Assembly: GCA_963835705.1 (NCBI GenBank) | Contig: CAWIGR010000022.1 | Span: 186,001-250,000 of the forward strand | Source: JACVRW01 sp963835705 | Lineage (GTDB): Bacteria; Actinomycetota; Thermoleophilia; Solirubrobacterales; Thermoleophilaceae | DNA length: 64,000 bases | Direction of reading: 5' to 3' | Shown here: piece after piece, positions 33,841 through 43,128 of the stretch | Position numbering within the stretch: the first letter of the stretch is position 1 | How the letters are laid out: each line of letters begins with the position of its first letter | Notes under the pieces: model-generated | Databases searched by the model: none | Told to the model about the DNA's origin: nothing | What the model saw: only the letters and a program-made list of their open reading frames with translations | Program-made: the position numbers and the translations under genes

Positions 33841-36758
33841 ATGACCCGGATCCGAGCCGAGACGCTGCTCGCCGCCGCCCTCCTGCTGGTCGACTTGCCG
33901 CCCTCGGGGTGGCTGGCCGCCTCGGCGCCGCCCGCCCGGGCGCGCCGGGCGACCGTCCACACGTGGGCGCCGGCGGACAAGCACGGCTTCGGGACTTCGC
34001 CACGCAGCTCGGCCAGCAAGGCGCATGGTTCACGCTGCGCGCGGCGATCGCTGACGGAGGTCTACTTCCCCGACCTCGACACGCCGAGCTTCCGCGGTCT
34101 CCAGTTCGCAGTGACCGACGGGGACGTTCCTGGACCGCGAGACCGTCGATGACGATCCGCGGCACATCGAACCCGTCGCGCCGGAGGTGACCGCGAGCGT
34201 CGAGGCCGTGGCCGGCTCGCTGGCATACCGGCAGGTAACCGAGAACGGAGCGCTGGCGCCTGACCAAGACCTGGATCACCGACCCCGAGCGTCGCGACGC
34301 GTTCTCGGCCAGATGCGCTTCGAGTCGCTGACCGACGGTAAGCCGCTGCAGCTGTACGTCCTCGCCGATCCCGCCCCGGGCGACGACGGCAACGACGACC
34401 GCGGCGGCGAGCTGCGTGGACGGGCTGGTCGCGTGGGACGACGCCGGAGCGAGCGTTATAGCCACCGAGGACCGGGGCTGGACGGCGACGAGCGAGCGGC
34501 TACAGCGGGCACGCCAGAGCGATCCGTGGGAGGACCTGAAGGCGCGACAGCGAGCCTGAGCGACGTACGAGGCCAGGATGCAGGCAACGTCGTGCAGGGC
34601 GCGCGCGTTCCGATCAGCGGGCAGCCCGGCGATCAGTCGACGACGCTGGCGATCGGTTTCGGGCAGAGACGCCGACGGCGCGGCGCGACGGCCGCCGAGG
34701 GCTCGCTGCTGGCCGGATTCGCGGCGCGCGGAGACGAGCTTACGACGCGGGCTGGGCCGCAGTACCTCGGCTTCGCTGAAGGACCCGCCCGCCGAGCGTC
34801 GGCGGGCGATGCCAGGTTGAGGCGCCTGTACGAGCAGTCGCGTGATGGTGCTCGAGGCGTCCGAGGACAAGACCTACCGCGGCGCGTCCATCGCCGCGCC
34901 GAACATGGCATGGATATGGGGCACGCTCACGCTGGAAGAGAGACGCCCGGGCGGCGCTGTCAGGCCCGTACCACCTCGTCTGGCCGCGCGACCTCTACCA
35001 CGTCGCGACGGCGCAGAAGGCCGCCGGAGACGATGCCGCGGCCGCGCGCCTGCTCGACTACCTGTGGTCGCGTGCAGAAGCCCGACGGCTCGTTCTGGCA
35101 GAACACACGGGTGAACGGGACAGCCGCAAGTGGACGACCGAGCAGATGGACGAGACCGCGCTCCCGATCGTGCTCGCGTGGTGGCTGGGCCGCACGGGCG
35201 CGGCGGACTGGGCGCACATCGAGCAGGCCGCCGACTACATCGTCGGCCAACGGGCCGACAAGCGACCAAGGAGCGCTGGGAGAACCAGGGCGGGCTTCTC
35301 GCCGAACACGATCGCGACCGAGATCGCGGGTCTGATCTGCGCCGCGGACATCGCTCGCGAGCAACGGCGACGACGCGGAAGGCGACGGGTTACGAGAAGC
35401 TGGCGGACGAGCTGGCAGCGGAGCTCGTCGAGAACTGGACGGCGACGACAGCAACGGTCACTACTCGCCCGGGCCGTACTACCTGCGCGTGACAAGGACG
35501 GCAAGCCCGAACGAGGGCTCCGACGTACAGCCTCGGCGACAACTTCGACGCGCCCGGTGGACGAGCGCGAGATCGTCGACAACGCGCTTCCTCGGGCTCG
35601 TGCTCTTCGGCGTGAAGCCCTGGGATGACCCGAGTCGTGCGTGAACTCGCTGAAGGTGGGCGACAGCACCAGCGCATACCCGCTGGCGGTCGTCCACGCC
35701 GAACGGGACGGTGTGGTACCGCTTCACGCTCGACGGCTACGGGGAGACAGGCGAACGGCGGTGATTGGGACATCTTCCCCGACGGCCCGGCCCGCCAGAC
35801 CTCGCGGGCGCCTGTGGCCGCTGCTGCACCGGCGAGCGCGGCGAGTACGAGCTCGCTCGCAGGCCGAACGACGCCCGGCCGTTCCTGGCAGACCATCGCG
35901 AACACCGCCAACGACGGGCTGATGCTGCCCGAGCAGGTCTGGGACGACCAGCCACCGCAGGGCGAGATCCCCGGCCGCGGGCACACGCTCGGCGACCCCG
36001 CTCGGCATGGACGCACGGGCAATTCGTGCGGCTGGCGTGGTCGATCGACGCCGGCAGAGCCGATCGAGCGCCCGGCGATAGTGGCGTGCCGATACACAGG
36101 CGTCGATTGTGAAGCGGGCGTCCGGCCCGCCCCTGCCCCCGCCCCCTCAGGCTTGGCCGCCGGCGCGTGCGCCAACCCCCAGAACGGCACCGACCGGGAT
36201 GAGGTCCTGACGGGCACAGACGCCGGTGACCGGATCAATGGGCTGGGCGGCACCGACATCATCCATGGGCTGCCAGGAGACGACTGTCTGAGCGGAGGCA
36301 GCGACCTCGACAAGTTGATCGCGGCTGCCGGAAGAGACCAGCTGACCGGCGGCAACGGCGACGACTTCATGGCCGGCGGCGACGGCAACGACCTGTCTAT
36401 CGGCGGGGCCGGCGCAGACAGGATGACCGGCGACGCCGGCAACGACAGGATCGCGGGCAACGCCGCCGCGGACAGGCTCAGCGGAAGCGCCGGCCGCGAT
36501 CGAATGTCGGGCGGCACTGGCCGCGATCGAATGTCGGGCGGCGCTGGCCGCGACCGGATGTCGGGCGGTGCCGGCAACGACAGGATGGCCGGCAATGGGG
36601 GCAGGAACAGGCTCTCCGGCGGCCGCGGCAACGACCGCATCAACAGCGTCAACGGAAGACGCGATACCGTCAAATGTGGCCGCGGCCGGAGGGACCGCGC
36701 CCGGGTCGACCGGAGCGACAGAACCCGCGGCTGCGAGCGAGTGATACACAGGCGATAG
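33841..36758 (+). pseudogene. Secreted GH15 glucoamylase/glucodextranase with RTX-like C-terminal domain, many frameshifts
   Basis: Family 15 glycoside hydrolase sequence can be followed across the whole span, but only by switching repeatedly among all three frames. In order: signal-type N-terminus with TLLAAALLLV; TWAPADKHGFG; LTEVYFPDLDTPSFR; FESLTDGKPLQLYVLADPA; GNVVQGARVPISGQPGDQS; SIAAPNMAWIWG; HLVWPRDLYHVATAQKAA; the general-acid region QMDETALPIVLAWW; NTANDGLMLPEQVW; ERPAIVACRYTG. At least a dozen single- or double-base indels are needed. A Pro-Ala linker leads to an uninterrupted glycine/aspartate-rich repeat domain ending at 36758. Intact, it would be a secreted enzyme of about 960 residues cutting alpha-glucans. 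Whether these are genuine mutations or uncorrected read errors is open. Confidence 0.75.
36190..36640 (+). repeat. RTX-like nonapeptide repeats
   Basis: About fifteen units of the form GGxGNDxMxG / GSAGRDRMSGG, the hemolysin-type calcium-binding repeat that folds as a parallel beta-roll in calcium outside the cell. Several adjacent units (36480-36570) are nearly identical at DNA level. The frame is clean here, unlike the GH15 part before it. Confidence 0.75.
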
Positions 36759-36811
36759 CCGCAAGGAGGTAGCGAAAGCGCCCGGCCGTCGAGCGCCGCC
36801 GGAGCGCGTGC

Positions 36812-37017
36812 GGCCTGATGCTCCCCGAGCAGGTCTGGGACGGCCGCCCGCCAACGGGACGGCCCGGCCACGAGTTCGGCGAGGGCACGCGCTCGGCCAC
36901 GCCGCTCGCGTGGACACACGGGCGGTGATCCGCCTGGCCTGGTCGATCGAGGCCGGCGAGCCGATCGAGCGGCCGTCGATCGTGGCCTGCCGCTACGCCG
37001 GCGAGGGCTGCGGATAG
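36812..37017 (+). pseudogene. C-terminal fragment of a second GH15 glucoamylase
   Basis: Starts abruptly with GLMLPEQVWDGRPPTG and ends RLAWSIEAGEPIERPSIVACRYAGEGCG, homologous but not identical to the end of the preceding GH15 gene (36 kb region). One frame switch near 36920 joins the two pieces. The rest of the gene is missing. Its last bases overlap the convergent oxidoreductase gene. Confidence 0.65.
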
Positions 37018-38393
37018 CAGGGCCCGGATACGCCGAGCTGCTCCAGCAGGTAGAGCCAAACCTCGCTGCGCGTGGGGAATGCCGGCACCGCGTGGAAGAG
37101 CCGGTCGATCGTGACCTCGCCGACCACGGCTGTCGTGGCCGCCTGTAGGAACTCGGCCACCTCCGGTCCGGTGAAGGTGGCGCCGACCACGACGCGCCGG
37201 TCCTCGTCCACCACGAGCCGCGCGGTGCCGGCCGCGCTGTCGCGCCCGTAGAAGCTGGCCCCGGCGTTGCCCTGAGTCGGCACGTCCGCCGCCCTCACGT
37301 TCAGGCCCGCCTCCTCCGCCGCCGCGAGCGTGTACCCCACGGCCGCCACCTGCGGGTCCGTGAAGATCACGCGGGGAGAGCGCGAGCCGTCCACGAGCAG
37401 GCAGGCGCTCTCCTCGCCGAGGATCACGTCGGCCGCCACGCGGCCCTGGTACTTGCCCATGTGCGTGAGCAGAGCGCGGCCGTTCACGTCGCCGATCGCG
37501 TACAGCCAGTCGCTCGCGCGCATGGAGTCGTCCACCTCGACCGGCTTGCCGGGCTCGAGCCCGACGCTGTCGAGGCCGATGTCCAGGGTGTTGACCCGGC
37601 GGCCGGTCGCCACCAGGAGCTCCTCGCCGCGAACGGGTCCGCCGGAGTCGAGCTCGACCACCACGTCGTCGCCCTCGACCCTCACCGCCGCGGCCTTGAC
37701 GCCGAGCTGCACGTCCACGCCCAGCTCGCGCAGGCCCTGCTCGACCTGTTCGCTCGCGAACGGCTCCTCACGGCCGATGAGGCGGTCGCCGCCCTCGATC
37801 AGCGTGACCCGGGCGCCGAGGCTCCGGTAGGCCTGCCCCATCTCCACACCGACCACGCCGCCGCCGAGGATGGCCAGGCGCTCCGGGACGCGCTTGGCGG
37901 TGGTGGCCTCGCGGTTGGTCCAGGGCTTCGCATCGCGCAGGCCGTCGATCGGCGGAAGGAAGGCGGTCGTGCCGGTGGCCACCACCACGGCGCGACGCGC
38001 CACGAGCGTCTCGTCGCCGGCGCGCACGCGGCGCTCGCCGTCAAGCCGGCCCTGCTCCCGCACGACCGTGACGCCGCGGTCCGAGAGCCACGGCTCCATG
38101 CCCGAGTCGTCGAGGTCGTGGATGATCTCATCGCGGCGCCTGAGCACGGCCGCCGTGTCGAGCCCACCGGTCACCGCCTCGCGCACGCCGGGGATGCGGC
38201 GTGCCTCGGTCAGCAGCTCACCAGGACGCAGCATCGCCTTCGACGGCATGCACGCGTAGAAGGAGCACTCCCCTCCGATCAGGTGCGGCTCCACGACCGC
38301 CACGCTCAGGCCGGCCTCGCCGAGCCGTCCCGCGCAGACCTCGCCCGCGGGCCCGGCGCCGAGTATCACGACATCGAACTCTCGCTCGCTCAT
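36993..38393 (-). CDS. FAD/NAD(P) disulfide oxidoreductase, dihydrolipoamide dehydrogenase-like
   Basis: 466 residues with FAD motif VVILGAGPAGEVCAGRL, redox-active pair in GGECSFYACMPSK (CxxxxC spacing as in the family), NAD motif LAILGGGVVGVEMGQAYRSLG, YAIGDVNG and a dimerisation domain ending HAVPAFPTRSE, which keeps the active-site histidine. It is not next to a 2-oxo acid dehydrogenase complex, so it may be a mercuric-reductase-like or general disulfide reductase. ATG at 38393. Its end overlaps the GH15 fragment by 25 bp. Confidence 0.85.
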   Translation of the reverse strand: MSEREFDVVILGAGPAGEVCAGRLGEAGLSVAVVEPHLIGGECSFYACMPSKAMLRPGELLTEARRIPGVREAVTGGLDTAAVLRRRDEIIHDLDDSGMEPWLSDRGVTVVREQGRLDGERRVRAGDETLVARRAVVVATGTTAFLPPIDGLRDAKPWTNREATTAKRVPERLAILGGGVVGVEMGQAYRSLGARVTLIEGGDRLIGREEPFASEQVEQGLRELGVDVQLGVKAAAVRVEGDDVVVELDSGGPVRGEELLVATGRRVNTLDIGLDSVGLEPGKPVEVDDSMRASDWLYAIGDVNGRALLTHMGKYQGRVAADVILGEESACLLVDGSRSPRVIFTDPQVAAVGYTLAAAEEAGLNVRAADVPTQGNAGASFYGRDSAAGTARLVVDEDRRVVVGATFTGPEVAEFLQAATTAVVGEVTIDRLFHAVPAFPTRSEVWLYLLEQLGVSGPCYPQPSPA

Positions 38394-38438
38394 CGCGGGG
38401 ACGCTACCGGCGCGAGCCGGCACTAGCCTGCCCGCAGC

Positions 38439-39464
38439 ATGGCCGCTCGGAGAGCGCTCCCCCACGACGCCCACGTCGAGCTCCCGGCGGGGGCGAGGCA
38501 TCCGCTGCGCACGATCGCCGCGCGGCTCGCCGTGGCCGTGGGCCTGGTGACGCTGGTGGCCCTGCTCACCTACGCCGGCGGGGACGGCTACGTCGACCCC
38601 GAGGACGACAGCATAAGCCTGCTCGACGCCTTCTACTACTCCACGGTCACCATCACCACGACCGGCTACGGGGACATCCGGCCGGTCACCGACGGAGCGC
38701 GCCTGGTCACCACCGTGATCGTCACGCCGGCGCGCGTCCTGTTCCTGATCCTGCTGGTGGGCACGACGCTCGAGGTGCTCACGGAGCGCACCCGCGCCGC
38801 CTACCGGCTGTCACGCTGGAGGAGGACCTTGAAAGACCACGTGGTCATCTGCGGCTTCGGCACGAAGGGGCGCGCCGCCACCGACACGCTCCTCGGCCAC
38901 GGCTACCGCCCCGACCAACTGGTGGCGGTGGACGAGAGCGCCACCGCGCGCTCGAAGGCCACCGAGCTCGGCATCAGCGCCGTGGCGGGCAGCGCCACGA
39001 CCCAGCACGCGCTCGTGGAGGCCGGCATCGAGGCCGCCGCCGCCGTGGTGGTGGCCGTGGATCGCGACGACTCCGCGGTGCTGGTCACGCTCACGGCGCG
39101 CGAGCTCAACCCGAGAGCGCACATCTCGGCGGCTGTGCGCGAGGACGAGAACGCACACCTGCTGCACGAAGGCGGCGCCAACTCGGTGATCACGTCCTCG
39201 GGCGCCGCGGGGAGGCTGCTCGGCCTCGCCACCACCGCACCCGACATCGCACGGGTGATCGAGGACCTGCTTTCGGTAGGGGCGGGGCTCGACATCGTCC
39301 AGCGGCCGGTCTCCGACGCCGACGTCGGCCCGCTGGAGGAGCTGCGCTCGCGCAATCCGGTGGTGGCGATCTCGCGCGGAGGCGAGCTGCTCCGCTTCGA
39401 CGACGAGCGGGCCGCGGAGCTGCGGCCGGGTGACGCGCTCGTGGAGATCGTAAGCAGGGGGTAG
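38439..39464 (+). CDS. Two-helix potassium channel with RCK (TrkA-N/TrkA-C) domains
   Basis: 341 residues. First helix at 27-45, pore helix with selectivity filter TTTGYGDI, second helix at 90-110, then an RCK domain beginning HVVICGFGTKGRAATDTLL and a TrkA-C domain in the last 80 residues. Architecture as in MthK-type ligand-gated K+ channels. ATG at 38439. It is divergent from the oxidoreductase (45 bp) and 18 bp ahead of the acyl-CoA dehydrogenase. Confidence 0.9.
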   Translation: MAARRALPHDAHVELPAGARHPLRTIAARLAVAVGLVTLVALLTYAGGDGYVDPEDDSISLLDAFYYSTVTITTTGYGDIRPVTDGARLVTTVIVTPARVLFLILLVGTTLEVLTERTRAAYRLSRWRRTLKDHVVICGFGTKGRAATDTLLGHGYRPDQLVAVDESATARSKATELGISAVAGSATTQHALVEAGIEAAAAVVVAVDRDDSAVLVTLTARELNPRAHISAAVREDENAHLLHEGGANSVITSSGAAGRLLGLATTAPDIARVIEDLLSVGAGLDIVQRPVSDADVGPLEELRSRNPVVAISRGGELLRFDDERAAELRPGDALVEIVSRG

Positions 39465-39482
39465 CGGCGGTACGCTGGCGCC

Positions 39483-40667
39483 ATGGCCACCGCCGACTCG
39501 CTCCTGAAGCCCGACCACGCCGCCTCCCGCAAGCACTTCATCTTCACCGAGGAGCACGACCAGCTGCGCGAGTCGATCCGCTCGTTCGTGGTGAAGGAGC
39601 TTGCGCCCCACGCTGAGGAGTGGGAGGAGACGACGTTCGCGGACTGGGTCTTCCCGCGCATGGGCGAGCTGGGCTTCCTGGGCCTCTCCTACCCCGAGGA
39701 GTACGGCGGCCAGGGAGGCGACTACTACGCCAACCTCGTCCTCGCCGAGGAGATGGTGCACTCGAACTCCGGCGGCCTGGCGATGGGCGTGGCGGTGCAC
39801 ACCGACATGGCCACGCCGCCGGTGTTCCTGTTCGGGACCGAGGAGCAGAAGCAGCGGTACCTCGTGCCGGCGATCCGCGGCGAGAAGGTCTCATGCCTCG
39901 GGATCAGCGAGCCGGACGCGGGGTCGGACGTGTCGGGCATCAAGACGCGCGCGGTGCGCGAGGGCGACGAGTGGGTGATAAACGGGTCGAAGACGTACAT
40001 CACGAACGGCCTGCGGGCCGACTTCATCGTGCTGGTCACGAAGACCGACCCGGACGCGGGCTACGACGGCTTCACGCTCTTCCTCGTCGACATGGACGCG
40101 CCCGGGGTGATCCGCGAGAAGAAGCTCGAGAAGCTCGGGATGCACGCCTCGGACACGGCGCTGCTGGCCTTCCAGGACGTGCGCGTGCCGGCGGACGCGG
40201 TGCTCGGCCAGGAGGGCAAGGGCTTCTACAACATCATGTGGGAGCTCCAGGGCGAGCGCCTGATCGGCGCGGCGGGCTGCGTGGCGGGGGCGCAGAAGGC
40301 CTTCGACCGCACGCTCCAGTACGCCGGCGAGCGCCGCGCGTTCGGCCGGCCGATCGTGAAGTTCCAGGCGATCCGGCACAAGTTTGCCGAGATGGCGACG
40401 AAGATCGAGGCCGGCCGCCAGATGGTCTACACGACCGCGTGGCGGTTCCAGAACGGCGAGTACCCGGTGAGAGAGATCTCGATGGCGAAGCTCTACACCG
40501 CTCGAATGGCCTGCGAGGTGGTGGACGAGTGCCTGCAGATCCACGGCGGCGCCGGCTACATGAAGGAGTACGGCATCGAGCGCGCCTGGCGCGACGTGCG
40601 CCTGAACCGGATCGGGGCGGGCACGGACGAGGTGATGCTGGACGTGATCGGCCGCTCGTACGGGCTG
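39483..40667 (+). CDS. Acyl-CoA dehydrogenase (reads in frame into the formamidase)
   Basis: 395 residues of a standard flavin-dependent acyl-CoA dehydrogenase: FVVKELAPHAEEWE, FLGLSYPEEYGGQGGD, the FAD segment SEPDAGSDVSGIKT, YITNG, RRAFGRPIVKFQ, and the C-terminal IHGGAGYMKEYGIERAWRDVRLNRIGAGTDEV. The family ends right after GRSYGL, but no stop is present at 40668: the codon is TGG and the frame runs on through an acetamidase/formamidase. A lost TGATG junction would explain this (see findings). Oxidises an acyl-CoA, likely short or branched chain. Confidence 0.9.
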
Positions 40668-42240
40668 TGGGATCCCCTCCGGATCGAGATCGACCGCTCG
40701 CGGCCCCTCCATCTGGGCGCCGAGCGGGGGCACAACCGCTGGCACCCGGGGCTCGCCGCGGTGGCCTCGCTCGAGCCCGGCGAGGAGGTGACCTTCGAGA
40801 TCCGGGACTCGCGCGACCGGCTCATCGGGCCCGGCTCGGACCACCGCGACCTGGCCGGTGTGCCGTCGATCGCGCACCCGCTCACCGGCCCGCTCGAGGT
40901 ACGCGGAGCGGAGCCCGGCGACGTGCTCGAGCTCGAGGTGCTCGCCTATGAGACCGACGACTTCGGCTGGACCGCGATCTTCCCCGGTTCCGGCTTCCTG
41001 GGAGACCTGTTCGAGCGCCCCTTCCTCGCCCGGTGGGTGCTGGCCGACGGCGTGGCCCGCTCCGAGCAGCTCCCCGGCGTGGCCGTGCCCGCCTGCGTTC
41101 ACGCCGGCACCATCGGCGTGGCCCCCTCGCCCGAGCTGTTCGAGCGCGCCCGCCGCCGCGAGGCCGCGATCGGGACAGCCAACCCGCCCACGCCGGAGCA
41201 CGCCTGGCCGCCCGAGGCCGCCGACGGCCTGCGCACCTACCCGCCGCGCGAGAACGGCGGCAACATGGACATCCGCGACCTCGGCCCGGGCGCCCGGCTG
41301 TGGCTGCCGGTCCACATGCCCGGCGCGCTCCTCTCGGCCGGCGACCTCCACTTCGCCCAGGGCGACGGCGAGGTGTGCATCTCGGCGATCGAGACCGGCG
41401 GCGCGGCGACCTTCCGGATCGGGCTGCGGCGGGCGGCCGACGCCCGCTGGCGCCCCCGCTTCCCCTGCTACGAGGCGCCTCCGCGACCGCCGCGAGCGAT
41501 GTTCGCCACCACCGGCATCCCGCTCGCCGACGACGGCAGCCAAGGCGACCTCGACCTCAACCTGGCCACCCGCCGAGCGCTGCTCGAGCTGCTGGGCTGG
41601 CTCGAGCACGAGCGGGGATTGGCACGCGAGCCCGCCTACGTGCTGATGAGCGTGGCGGCGGAGCTGCGCGTCTGCGAGCTGGTCGACGCGCCGTTAGACG
41701 ACCGACGCCGTCGACGGCCAGCGCAGAAAGCCGCCGAGCAAGAACAGCGGCAACATGGACATCAGCGACCTCGGCCTGAGTACGTGGCTGAGAATGATGG
41801 TACACATGAACGGCGAGCTCCTCTCAGCCAGCACCTCCACGACGCGCAGGGCGACGGCGAGGTGAGCATCGAGACGATCGAGACCGGCGGCGCGGCGAGC
41901 TTCCGGATCGGGCTGCGGCGGGCGGCACCACACTTGCTGGCGCCCGCGCTTCAGCGGCGAGCGAGGCGCCTCCGCGCCCCGACCGCGAGCGACGTTCGCC
42001 GCCAGGGGCATCCCGCTCGCCGACGACGGCAGCTAAGGCGCCTCGACCTCAGCCTGGCCACTGGTGGAGCGCTGCGCGAGAGACTGCGTGGCGTTGGCTT
42101 GAGTACGAGCGAGGAGGGTACGGCGAGCCAGGCCTACGTGCTGATGAGCGTGGCGGCGGAGCTGCGAGGTCTCCGAGCTGGTGGACGCGCCGAACGCGCT
42201 GGTGTCGGCGGCGCTGCCGCTCGACGTGTTCGAGCGATGA
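40668..42240 (+). CDS. Acetamidase/formamidase family protein, fused upstream and internally duplicated
   Basis: Begins without its own start codon as WDPLRIEIDRSRPLHLG. Family features: LEPGEEVTFEIRD, GVAVPACVHAGTIGVAPS, ENGGNMDIRDL, PVHMPGALLSAGDLHFAQGDGE. The clean copy runs to LVDAP at 41693. Then a degenerate second copy of the last 490 bp follows (41707-42192) with frame changes and an in-frame TAA, and finally the proper end ALVSAALPLDVFER with stop at 42238-42240 in a different frame. That stop overlaps the next ATG. Hydrolyses short amides to acid and ammonia if functional. A function for the fused, disrupted product is doubtful. Confidence 0.65.
41217..42192 (+). repeat. Degenerate tandem duplication of about 490 bp inside the formamidase gene
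   Basis: Unit 1 (41217-41693) and unit 2 (41707-42192) align from GCCGACGGCC through GGCAACATGGACATC to GCTGGTSGACGCGCCG at an offset of 490-498 bases. Unit 2 differs by scattered substitutions and several indels. Confidence 0.75.
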
Positions 42241-42668
42241 CGGCCACCGTCCCCATACCCCCCTTCACCGAGCGCCACGAGGAGCTGCGCGCCGAGATCC
42301 GGCGGTTCGTGGCCGAGGAGCTCCGGCCGCACGCGGGAGGGTGGGAGGACGCGGGCTGGTTCCCGAATGAGGTCTTCCCCCGCATGGGCGAGCTCGGGCT
42401 GCTCGGGCTCAAGTACCCGCGCGAGCACGGCGGGCGCGGCGGCGACTACCTCGACGACGCCGTGCTCAGCGAGGAGCTGTCGGGGTGCGGGTCGGGCGGG
42501 GTGGCGGCCGGGATCGGCGCCCACGTGAGCATCGCGACTCCCCCGGTGGCGCGGTTCGGCACCGACGAGCAGAAGGCGCGCTTCTTGGCGCCCGCGATCC
42601 GTGGCGAGCGGATCGCCGCCCTAGCGCCGCCGGCGTGTCGATTTTCGCCATGCTCGCTCGACGCTTAG
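42237..42668 (+). pseudogene. Truncated second acyl-CoA dehydrogenase (N-terminal fragment)
   Basis: ATG at 42237 in ATGA overlap with the formamidase stop. The first 130 residues follow the acyl-CoA dehydrogenase N-terminal helical domain (RHEELRAEIRRFVAEELRPH, LGLKYPREHGGRGGDY, FGTDEQKARFLAPAIRGERIAALA) and stop at the point where the FAD-binding SEPGAGSD segment should begin. The last 13 residues are unrelated. The break at about 42625 marks a rearrangement just in front of the DGPF-sigma operon. Confidence 0.7.
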
Positions 42669-42699
42669 ATAGAGACCCAACCACAAGGAGGTACCACGG

Positions 42700-43128
42700 A
42701 TGCGAGTCATGGTGATCATCAAGGCGACCGAGCAGAGCGAGGCCGGGGAGATGCCGAGCGAGAAGCTGCTCACGGAGATGACGGCCTTCAACGAGGAGCT
42801 GGTGAAGGCCGGAATGATGCTGGCCGGCGACGGCCTCCATCCGAGCTCGAAGGGCGCGCGGGTCGTGTTCTCGGGGAGCGACCGCAAGGTCATCGACGGC
42901 CCGTTCTCGGAGACCAAGGAGCTTCTCGCCGGCTACTGGGTGTGGCAGGTGAAGGACATGGACGAGGCGATCGAGTGGGTCAAGCGCATCCCGGACGCCG
43001 ACCCGGGCGTGGAGGCGATCGTCGAGATCCGTCCGGTGTTCGAGACGGAGGACTTCGGCGAGGAGCTCACGCCGGATCTGCGAGAAAGGGAACAGCGCAT
43101 GCGCGAGCAGGTGGAGGCCAACCAGTAG
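42700..43128 (+). CDS. YCII/DGPF-domain protein
   Basis: 142 residues of dimeric alpha-beta-barrel YCII fold, with MRVMVIIKATEQSEAG at the start and the hallmark IDGPFSETKELLAGYW. A consensus AAGGAGG stands nine bases before the ATG. Genes of this kind are standard partners of ECF42 sigma factors, one of which follows immediately (stop TAG then GTG). Its biochemical role is not settled. Confidence 0.87.
   Translation: MRVMVIIKATEQSEAGEMPSEKLLTEMTAFNEELVKAGMMLAGDGLHPSSKGARVVFSGSDRKVIDGPFSETKELLAGYWVWQVKDMDEAIEWVKRIPDADPGVEAIVEIRPVFETEDFGEELTPDLREREQRMREQVEANQ

Noticed and set aside
36180..36700. Regularly spaced DNA repeats resembling a CRISPR array
   Set aside because: The periodicity is codon-based (9-residue RTX units) in an open frame, with no constant repeat and unique spacers.
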